DNA of 64,000 bases. Origin: Tuctoria greenei (Eukaryota; Streptophyta; Magnoliopsida; Poales; Poaceae). This document shows, piece after piece, positions 53,901 to 62,252 of this stretch; positions within the stretch are counted from its first letter, which is position 1, and each line of letters starts with the position of its first letter. A program made the position numbers and the translations under genes. The stretch spans positions 91,800,301 through 91,864,300 of the forward strand of contig JAYESD010000005.1 in the NCBI GenBank assembly GCA_036927565.1, given 5' to 3'. Below the pieces are notes generated by a model. The model was given only the letters and a program-made list of their open reading frames with translations. It was not told the DNA's origin and did not search any database.

Positions 53901-55290
53901 TGTTGCATTGGGTTTTCCTACTCAAAGCATCTGCGACCATGTTCGCCTTTCCAGGGTGATAGTTGATCCCAACATCGAAGTCATTAATGAGCTCTAACCA
54001 CCTTCATTGGCGAAGGTTAAGGTCTGGCTGAGTGAAGATGTACTTCAAGCTCTTGTGGTCGGTGTAGATTTTTGTCCTTTTTCCGATCAGGTAGTGTCTC
54101 CATATCTTCAGTGCGTGAACCACATTTGCTAATTCCAGATCATGGGTCGGATAATTCTTCTTATGCTTCTTGAGTTGTCTCGAAGCGTAAGCCACCAGAT
54201 GTCCCTCTTGCATCAACACACATCCCAACCCCTGTCCGGAAGCATCACAATAGACCGAGAACTCCTTTTGCATATTCGGCATGACCAACACTGGAGCAGT
54301 GGTCAATCTCTTCTTCAATTCAGCAAAGCTTGCTTCACATTCTGGTGTCCACTTGAATGTAGCTCCCTTCTCGAGTAGCTTGGTTAGCGGCCGAGAGATT
54401 TTTGAAAATCCCTCAATAAATCGTCGATAATAACCAGCCATTCCCAAAAAGCTTCTGATGTGTCCCACATTTTCCAGTGTCTCCCACTTGAGAACATCTG
54501 CCACTTTACCCGGATCCACTGATATTCCTCCTTCTGATATGACATGTCCCAAGAATGATACCTGCTTCAACCAAAACTCACACTTACTGAACTTAGCATA
54601 TAATTGGTGTTCTCTAAGCTTCTTTAGTGCCAACCTCAGGTGTTCTTCATGCTCTTCTTCACTCTTGGAGAATATCAGGATATTGTCGATGAATACCACC
54701 ACAAACTTGTCCAGATATTCCATAAATACTTTGTTCATGAGGTACATGAAGTAAGCTGGAGCATTGGTCAACCTGAAAGACATAACAGTGTACTCATAAA
54801 GACCATATCGAGAGACAAATGCAGTCTCGGGAATGTCCGATGGTCGAATCTTCAAATGGTGGTAACCCGAACGAAGGTTGATCTTAGAGAATACACATGC
54901 TCCTCGCAGCTGATCAAACAAATCTTCGATCCTTGGCAGTGGATACTTATTCTTGATGGTCACTGCATTCAATGCACGATAATCCACACACAACCTTTGA
55001 GTGCCATCCTTCTTAGGCACGAATATGACAGGAGCACCCCAAGGCGACGAACTAGGGCGAATGTATCCTTTCTCCAACAACTCTCTAATGTGATCCTTTA
55101 GCTCGGCTAACTGATTAGCGCCCATTCTATATGGCCTCTTATATATCGGGGTTGTTCCAGGCACTAAGTCAATGATGAATTCAATTTCACGGTTAGGAGG
55201 CATACCCGGTAACTCCTCAAGGAACACGTCTGGGAATTCATTGACAACTCGGATTTCTTCGGCAACCTCAGTTTGATTTAGCCTGATCCT
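53901..55290 (-). pseudogene. Reverse transcriptase and RNase H of G5
   Basis: A 407-codon frame (55227-54004) runs from LPGMPPNREIEFIIDLVPGTTPIYKRPYRM through DYRALNAVTIKNKYPLPRIEDLFDQLRGACVFSKINLRSGYHHLKIRP and YTVMSFRLTNAPAYFMYLMN to VVVFIDNILIFSKS. The second catalytic aspartate is Asn (FIDN, codons 54682-54693), which should abolish polymerisation. RNase H follows (VYCDASGQGLGCVLMQEGHLVAYASRQL, TKIYTDHKSLKYIFTQ). After a stop near 54002 come ELINDFDVGINYHPGKANMVADALSR-type residues. Confidence 0.9.
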
Positions 55291-55830
55291 CTATGTTGGA
55301 GCTTGTTCTGGAGAGAACTCAACCTTGGTACCATCGGTATGGGTCAAGGAGACTGTCCTTGTGGCGCAATGGATCACCCAATGGTACTTGGTCAACCAAT
55401 CCATTCCCAGGATAATATCTAGCCCTTGAGATTCCAGAACAATAAGGTTTGCTGGGAAAACTACCCCCCTTATGTCTAGCCTTACATTAGGGCATACTTG
55501 CCCTGTTATCATTTCTCCCCCAGGGGAGTGAACTATAAGTTGGTGAGTCATTAAATGCACTACCATGTCATGCCTCCTCATGAATTCCTTAGATATGAAT
55601 GAATGCGTAGCACCAGAATCAAACAACACTGTAGCTAGATGAGAATCGGCAGGAAACGTACCAACAACCACATCTGGGGCATTGTGCGCCTCCTCAAGTG
55701 CCACGTGGTTAACTCTTCCACGTGTAGGTTGCTGCAGCGGCTTCTTCGGGCGACGATTGGCGAAATGTCCCATCTCACCACAGTTATAACACTGCACAGC
55801 CGCGTTGTTACCTTGGGATCTGTTACCTCA
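55291..55830 (-). pseudogene. Zinc knuckle and protease of G5
   Basis: The minus strand starts CYNCGEMGHFANRRPKK; the fourth zinc ligand is Arg where G6 keeps Cys. It continues to ATVLFDSGATHSFISKEFMRRH (protease active site DSGATHS), VCPNVRLDIRGVVFPANLIVLESQGLDIILGMDWLTKYHWVIHC (the LGMDWL motif) and ends near RT. Open over 168 codons. Confidence 0.87.
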
Positions 55831-56876
55831 TTGAGGGTTCTGTTGCGGCTGGCCATTAGGGCGGGGTGCTGGAGCTGCTGGGCGAGGGGGTTGCATTGGT
55901 TTGCGTGGAGGCTGTGGTGGTTGGTGCATCTGCTGGTTGTATGGTGTGGGTGGCCTGTAGGAGGAGTTTGGGTACCTTTGTCCTGTGTGAGAGTTCATAG
56001 GATGAGTCATAGGTGCCGCAGGCTGAGGGGCATAGCGAGGGTGCACATTATTTCCAAAACTGTGTGCTTGTGCCAGCTTCCTCTTCCTGTCATCATCATC
56101 CAACTCTTTCTTGGTTCTTTCCTCTTCGAAAGCCTTGTCCACCAACTTATGGAAACTGCTGTAGTCACTGGAAACCATAGCGAACTTCAACTCCTTGTCA
56201 AGCCCCTTTTTAAAACGAAACTGTTTCTTTGAGTCAGTGTCCACTTCTTCGGGTGCATAGCGAGACAATTATGTGAATTTATTCAGATACTCTCGCACAC
56301 TCATACGGCCCTGCTTCAGCATGAGAAACTCCTCATGTCTCGCCTGGACCTCTCCTTCGGGCACAAAATGACTGTGGAAGTAAATCTTGAACTCATCCAT
56401 GTGATATTATTCGGGTCCTGATGGGCTTTGGTGAAAGCAGTCCACCAGTCGGCTGCAGGTCCCTGAAGTTGGTGCGAGGCTAACAGTACCTTCTCCGTTA
56501 CTTCACATTGGATAATTCTCAGCTTGCTCTCAACGGTTCTCAGCCACTCGTTGGCATCCATTGGCTCACTAGCGGTGGCAAAGGTGGGTGGATGGGTGTT
56601 GAGAAAGTCTCTCATGCGGGATCGGGGTCCGGGTGCTGGCTGTGGTTGGGGCTGGTTCGGAGGTGGAGGGGCTTGCTGGGCTTGCTGCATGTTGGGCACC
56701 ACTTGTGTTAAATTCTGCATCATTTGCATCTGCATGGCCATCATTTGCTGCATATGATTCATTGCAGGTGCGCCACGGGCACCTCTCCCATTCCATTGCG
56801 GTAGCTGGAACCCGGCTTCATCATCACCGAGGGGCATACCACGGCCACGGCCACGGCCTCTTCCCCTGCCTGCCAT
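55828..56876 (-). pseudogene. Gag of G5
   Basis: Begins MAGRGRGRGRGRGMPLGDDEAGF, an Arg-Gly repeat start typical of RNA-binding tails. It continues MNHMQQMMAMQMQMMQN, a proline-glutamine linker, and the gag domain: RMRDFLNTHPPTFATASEPMDANEWLRTVESKLRIIQ, VLLASHQLQGPAADWWTAF, then after a frameshift QFRFKKGLDKELKFAMVSSDYSSFHKLVDKAFEEE. The last part is Pro/Gln rich. A frameshift near 56400 and a stop near 56268 break it. Confidence 0.87.
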
Positions 56877-56883
56877 CTGAGTA

Positions 56884-57189
56884 GGAAGAGAATATAGTCT
56901 TAGGTACTACTATAGTGAAAGACTACTATACGTTACCCTTACTATATGCAAAAATCACAACAAACACGAGTATATAAGAAAATCCTTTATTAATAGCTCA
57001 CTAATTAAGGAAGTATCAAAAAGCTGCGGTTGTGGACAAGTCGCCAAGGCGTTCCACAACTCACACAACACACCAAGAGGAAAACCATGAAAGAGGTAAC
57101 ACAACTCAAGGTCACACGAGTACGTCTACATCGCTCTTATTTAACTAATTGGGGTGTGCCTATCCTTGAGTCGTGGCATAGGTCGAGGA
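56884..57189 (-). other. Spacer between ORF0 and gag in G5
   Basis: About 310 bp, alignable with 60460-60775 of G6. It includes ATTAATAAAGGA and a short palindrome-like GTTGTGGACAAGTCGCCAAGGCG word. No ORF. Confidence 0.5.
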
Positions 57190-58041
57190 CTACTCATTGT
57201 CAAGTGGGAACTCCTCCGGGTCCTCGTCGTTGTCGTCGTCGTCGTCCTCGCCGGGGTCCTCGGGGTCGTGTGGTGGTGAGGCAGCAGGCGGCGATGGTGC
57301 GGCAGACGCCACACTGGACAGCTCCTCGTCAGAAGACTCCTCAGAAGACGACCCACGCTGGCTGCCACGATGGTCTAGAGAGTCTGGGGTCCACTTCGAA
57401 GTGTTGGACGCGTAGTCGTCCGGGTCCTCGTCGGTGATCCGGCGATACCTCCTGATCACCGCCTCGTGGCGCTGGGCGAGGTCACGACCATCTTGAATCT
57501 CCTGCTGCGCCTTCTGAAGTTAGGAACTGAGCTGGGCCACGTCGTCAACAGTCTGACGAGACTATGGAAGGTCCAGGGGTCCCGCCACGTGTATGGAGAC
57601 AAAGCCTGCAGTGCCACTGGGACGCTGCGAAACGAAGGCGTGCACCGTGTCCTCTAGACGGAAACGGTAGGCGTGACTCCAAAAGGTAGCTGCTTCCCAG
57701 CTAGCATCCTGCTCCGCATATTGACGGGAGCTCCTCCAAGCAGGACTGCTGTGGGTCTTCACCAACTCATCACCATAGTAGATGTAAATCTTGCAGTTCC
57801 ACTCCTTCCTGCCGGGGCGCTGCACTCAAGTGGTGTGGTAGGAGAGCGAGAGGTTGTGGTGACGGTAGCCAGCCTCACGGAGTATGGCCAGGAGATGAAG
57901 TCGTAGGCGTCCTGCGGCCTTGCCGTCAGAACGGACCACAACGGGGCGACGGGGATCAAAGGCTGGAGAGCGACTGGCTAGCCTACGTGGGGGCACGAGT
58001 CCACCAGTCGACTTACGGGGAGTCGTCTTGGTGCGGGCCAT
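57190..58041 (-). pseudogene. ORF0 of G5: histone H3 tail-like N-terminus, conserved core, acidic C-terminus
   Basis: About 283 codons in one frame, first ATG after the primer site. Residues 2-14 are ARTKTTPRKSTGG, identical to histone H3 residues 1-4, 6 and 8-13; P16, L20 and A21 also align (VPPRRLA). The core (about 25-165) includes REAGYRHHNLSLSYHTT, GRKEWNCKIYIYYGDELVKTH, WRSSRQYAEQDASWEAATFWSHAYRF and RPSGTAGF, with no family I recognise. A charged helical stretch (LQKAQQEIQDGRDLAQRHEAVIRRYRR) and a tail with DDDDDNDEDPEEF follow. In-frame stops occur at 57826-57828, near 57562 and near 57520; the last is shared with G6. Function unknown; chromatin interaction is a guess from the tail. 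Confidence 0.8.
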
Positions 58042-58211
58042 CTACAAATTTTGAAACAGGAGAGTGTCAGTAACAAAACATATAATTAAGGAGTAAATAA
58101 AACAAGTATACAAGGTAGGGAATACAAAGCAACTTTATAAATTACTTTTTAGAATATAGTAGGGTCCTTAAGTCATCCTTTTCTAACTAGGCTTGCGTCC
58201 TATGAGCAACA

Positions 58212-58225
58212 CGGCTCTGATACCA
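58212..58225 (-). promoter_or_regulatory. Primer binding site of G5
   Basis: The minus strand reads TGGTATCAGAGCCG three bases inside the LTR, matching the initiator-Met tRNA complement. Confidence 0.9.
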
Positions 58226-58228
58226 CTT

Positions 58229-58283
58229 TGTCACACCCGGTCCCAACAAGACAACCGGATGACTTCTACATGTATGCCAGGAT
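58229..58283 (-). repeat. Inner end of the 5' LTR of G5
   Basis: TGTCACACCCGGTCCCAACAAGACAACCGG and onward match 48835-48889, with one visible difference (CTTCTACATG against CTTCCACATG). The remainder, about 3.4 kb by comparison with the 3' LTR, is hidden in the gap. Confidence 0.88.
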
Positions 58284-58383
58284 NNNNNNNNNNNNNNNNN
58301 NNNNNNNNNNNNNNNNNNNNNNNNNNNNNNNNNNNNNNNNNNNNNNNNNNNNNNNNNNNNNNNNNNNNNNNNNNNNNNNNNNN
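58284..58383. other. Assembly gap, 100 N
   Basis: Exactly 100 N, the usual placeholder for a gap of unknown size. It lies between two long inverted LTRs, a structure that commonly defeats assembly. Open frames that run through the N are meaningless. Confidence 0.98.
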
Positions 58384-59443
58384 GCGGGTTGGTTTGTTTG
58401 GTATGGTGCAGTACGCACGAGACCCGGGTTTTGGGGTATGAACCTTGTCGGATTCTAAGGACTGGTTTATGGAGGAAGCCACTAAGCTTTATAGTTTCAC
58501 CACAAGACTGAGTATGGGGTAGCTTGGTCAATTAATTAGGCCTCTCCCGGCGTAGTATTAGTGATTGGATAGTGCGGGGAATTGGTTCAGGGTGTACCAC
58601 CTTGGGATCCGCATGGCTCAAGAGGGGGCAACTGGGGTGTTGAGACATGGTTTAACGGCTCACACTTTTGTACAGGGGTGAAACCTCAAAGGGCTAGTAC
58701 ACGTCGGGAGAATCTTTGTAAAGACCTCGTAGTGATCTCCTGGCCTCACAACAAAGGAAGTGTGCAATGTGGTTCATGACCACGGGCATGAGGGAGGTTT
58801 ACTTAGTCCACCTGGCAACAGGGGATGAAATCATGGCATATGGGTAAAGGGTACATTAGGAACTGTCATGACAGCCGTGCTCACGGACAATAGTGGCTTG
58901 GTGTCCAATTCATAATTAGACAATGAATGAGAATGGTGGTTTGGTTGGTTTGGTTTTGTCTTATACATGGGTTATGGTTGGGTTCACTCACCTAGAAGTA
59001 GGTGCTAATAAAAGTAAGGATAGGATGTAATACTATAGTGCTTAACCCAAATTTGGCCTTCCTTTCTAAAAACCTACATGTCATCTCTTCCACACTTGTT
59101 GAGTACCGTTGGTACTCAAAGTTACTTATTGCTTATCTTTCCTCAGTCTACAATGAAGAAGAGGTGGAGAATGAAGACTTCTACGCCGATCCGGATGAGA
59201 CGTTCTAGGCTGGCGCAACCCCCGAGCAACGCCTGTGCATGGAGCCGCACTAGTTTACTTTTTCGTTGCTTTGCTTTGTAATCTTATTTTAGACCTACGA
59301 GTCGTTATTGTAAGACATTTATGTATCCGAGCATGGATTGTAATAAATGATATTTACACTTTCGTCTACACATGTATGATGTGAACCGATCCTGGCATAC
59401 ATGTGGAAGCCATCTAGTTGTCTTGTTGGGACCGGGTGTGACA
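58384..59443 (+). repeat. Last part of the 5' LTR of G6
   Basis: It matches, inverted, about 48835-49890 of the G5 3' LTR and ends ATCCTGGCATACATGTGGAAGCC...GGGTGTGACA. The primer site follows at once. Start of the piece is set by the gap. Confidence 0.85.
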
Positions 59444-59446
59444 AAG

Positions 59447-59459
59447 TGGTATCTGAGCC
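59447..59459 (+). promoter_or_regulatory. Primer binding site of G6
   Basis: TGGTATCTGAGCC, the initiator-Met complement with one change (A to T at the eighth base), three bases inside the LTR. Confidence 0.85.
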
Positions 59460-59630
59460 GTGTTGCTCGTAGGACGCAAGTCTAGGTAGAAAAGGAGGAC
59501 TTAAGGACTCTACTATATTCTAAAAAGTAATTTATAAAATTGCTTTGTATTCCCTACCTTGTCTACTTGTTTTATTTACTCCTTTATTATATGTTTTGTT
59601 ACTGACACTCTCCTATCTCAAAATTTGTAG

Positions 59631-60459
59631 ATGGCCCACACCAAGAAGACCCCCGTAAGTCGACCGGTGGACGTGTGCCACCGCGTAGGCTGGCCAGTCC
59701 CTCTCCAGACATCGATCCCTGTCGCCCCGTTGTGACCCATTCTGACGGCAGGGCCATAGGACGCCTAAGACTTTGTCTCCTGTCCATACTCCGTGAGGCT
59801 GGCTACCATCACCACAACCTCTCGCTCTCCTACCACACCACCGGATTGCAGCGCACTGGCAGGAAGGAGTGGAACTGCAAGATCTACATCTACTACGGTG
59901 ACGAGTTGGTGAAGACCCACAACAGTCCTACTTGGAGGAGCTCCCGTCAATATGCGGAGCATGATGCTAGCTGGGAAGCAGCTAACTTTTGGAGTCACGC
60001 CTACCGTTTCCATCTGGAGGACACGGTCCACGCCTTCGTTCTGCAGCGTCCCAGTGGCACTGCGGGCTTCATCTCCAGGCACGTGGTGGGACCTTTGGAC
60101 CTTCCACAGTCTCGTTAGGCTGTTGACGACGTGGCACAGCTTAGTGCCTAACTTCAAAAGGCGCAACAGGAGATTCAAGATGGTCGTGACCTCGCCCAGC
60201 GCTACGAGGCGGTGATCAAGAGGTATCGCCGGGTCACCGACGAGACGGTTACGCGTCCGACACTTTGACGTGGACCCCAGACTCTCCAGACCGTCGTGAC
60301 GGCCAGCATGGGTCGTCTTCTGAGGAGTCTTCTAACGAGGAGCCATCCAGTGAGGCGGCTGCCGCTCCACCGCCGCCTGTTGCCTCACCACCACACGACC
60401 CCAAGGACCCCGACGAGGACGACGAGGACCCAGAGGAGTTCCCACTAGACGACGAGTAG
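59631..60459 (+). pseudogene. ORF0 of G6: second copy of the H3 tail-like protein
   Basis: The start reads MAHTKKTP, and after a one-base deletion the frame continues RKSTGGRVPPRRLAS, so the H3-like stretch was present before the deletion. The core agrees with G5 nearly residue by residue (GRKEWNCKIYIYYGDELVKTH, EDTVHAFVLQRPSGTAGF). Stops occur after LPQSR (60116) and after AQLSA (near 60149, at the same codon as in G5). A frameshift near 60240 precedes the tail SSEESSNEEPSSE...DPDEDDEDPEEFPLDDE, which ends at a TAG at 60457-60459. Position between primer site and gag is the same as in G5. Confidence 0.8.
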
Positions 60460-60775
60460 TCCTGATCCCTGCCCACGACTCAAGGATAGGCACCCCCCCT
60501 AATTAGTTGAATAAAAGAGATGTAGACATATCAGTGTGACCTTGAGTTGTGTTTTCTTTCATGATTTCCTCTTGGTGTGTTGTGTGAGTTCTGGAACGCC
60601 TTGGTGACTTGTCCACAACCGCACCGTTTTGACACTTTCTTAATTAGTGAGCTATTAATAAAGAATTTTCATATATACTCGTGTTTGTTGTGATTTTTGG
60701 ATATAGTAAGGGTATCATATAGCAGTCTTCCCCTAGTTATTGTAGTACCTAAGACTATATTCTCTTCGTACCAAG
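60460..60775 (+). other. Spacer between ORF0 and gag in G6
   Basis: About 315 bp, homologous to the matching spacer in G5. It has TTAATAAAGAA near 60656. No ORF. Confidence 0.5.
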
Positions 60776-61800
60776 ATGGCAGGCAGGGGAAGAGGCCGTG
60801 GCCGTGGCCGTGGTATGCACCTCGGTGATGATGAAGCTGGATTCCAGCTACCACAATGGAATGGGAGAGGTACCCGTGGAGCACCTGCGATGAATCACAT
60901 GCAGCAAATGATGGCCATGCAGATGCAGATGATGCATAACTTGACACAAGTGGTGGCCAACATGCAGCAAGCCCAGGAAGCACCTCCACATCCACCACCA
61001 AATCAGCCCCAACCACAGCTAGCACCAGGACCCCGATCTGATATGAGAGACTTTCTTAACACCCATCCACCCACCTTTGCCACTGCTAGTGAGCCAATGG
61101 ATGCTGACGATTGGCTGAGAACAGTTGAGAGCAAGCTGATAATTATCCAAAGTGAAGGAAGGGAGAAGGTATTGTTAGCCTCGCACCAACTCCAGGGACC
61201 TGCAACCGATTGGTGGACTGCTTTCACTGAAGCCCATCAAAACCCAGATAATATCACATGGGATGAGTTCAAGATTTACTTCCGCAGTCATTTCATGCCC
61301 GAAGGAGAGGTCTAGGCGAGACGTGAGGAGTTTCTCATGCTGAAGCAGGGCCGTATGAGTGTGCGAGAGTACCTGAACAAATTCACACAATTGTCTCACT
61401 ATGCACCAGAAGATGTGGACACCGACTGAAAGAAACAGTTCCATTTTAAGAAAGGGCTTGACAAGGAGCTGAAGTTCGCTATGGTTTCCAGTGACTACAA
61501 CAGTTTCCATAAGTTGGTGGACAAGGCTTTTGAAGTAGATAGAACCAAGACAGAGTTGGATGAGGATGACAGGAAGAGGAAGTTGGCTCAAGGACACAGT
61601 TCTGGAAATAATGTGCGCCCTCGCTTTGCCCCCCAGCCTGCGGCACCTATGACTCGTCCTATGAACTCTTACTCGGGACAACGGTTCCCAAACTCCTCCT
61701 ACAGGCCACCCACACCATACAACCAATAGATGCGCCAACCGCCACAGCCTCCACACCAACCAATGCAACCACCTTGCCCAGCAGCCCCACACCTCGCCCT
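60776..61800 (+). pseudogene. Gag of G6
   Basis: Starts MAGRGRGRGRGRGMHLGDDEAGF. The gag domain is open through WRTVESKL-like LRTVESKLIIIQ and WWTAFTEAHQNPDNITWDEFKIYFRSHFMPEGEV, then a TAG at 61312-61314, ARREEFLMLKQGRMSVREYLNKFTQLSHYAPEDVDTD, a TGA, KKQFHFKKGLDKELKFAMVSSDYNSFHKLVDKAFE, and a TAG after PYNQ at 61727-61729. All three stops lie in the otherwise unchanged frame. Confidence 0.88.
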
Positions 61801-62252
61801 GTTGGTCAACCGCAGCAGAATCAACAAGGAGGTAGTAGAGCCCAAGGTAGCAACGCAGCCGTACAGTGTTACAACTGCGGTGAAATGGGACATTTCGCCA
61901 ATCGTTGCCCGAAGAAGCCGATGCAGCAACCTACAAGTGGGAGAGTCAACCACGTGGCACTTGAGGAGGCGCACAATGCACCAGACGTGGTTGTTGGTAC
62001 GTTTCCTGCCGACTCTCATCTAGCTACAGTGTTGTTTGATTCTGGTGCAACGCATTCATTCATATCTAAGGAATTCGTGAGGAGGCATGACATGGTAGTA
62101 CACTTAATGACTCACCAGCTTATAGTTCACTCCCCTGGCGGAGAAATGATAACACGACAAGTATGCCCTAATGTAAGGCTAGACATAAGGGGGTAGTTTT
62201 CCCAGCAAACCTTATTGTTCTGGAATCTCAAGGGCTAGATATTATCCAAGGG
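61774..62252 (+). pseudogene. Zinc knuckle and protease of G6
   Basis: CYNCGEMGHFANRCPKK has all four zinc ligands. The protease loop is LFDSGATHSFISKEFVRRH, followed by VCPNVRLDIRG and a stop from a one-base loss at 62194-62196. The LGMDWL equivalent reads IQGMDWL in the next frame. Confidence 0.87.

Larger units (their letters stand above)
48835..58283 (-). mobile_element. Ty3/gypsy chromovirus G5 (Tekay-like) with ORF0 and chromodomain, 5' LTR lost in the assembly gap
   Basis: The minus-strand order is 5' LTR end (58229-58283, rest in gap), initiator-Met primer site, ORF0, gag, protease, RT, RNase H, integrase with chromodomain, polypurine tract, 3' LTR (48835-52319). It is a close relative of G6 and inserted into the G6 LTR in the opposite direction. 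The target duplication cannot be read because the right end is in the gap; the left flank is TGCCT. Confidence 0.85.

Noticed and set aside
57190..58041. ORF0 as a histone H3 pseudogene
   Set aside because: Only the first about 22 residues resemble H3; no histone fold follows, and the ORF is present at the same element position in two insertions.
58187..58531. Frames crossing the N run
   Set aside because: They depend on unknown bases.
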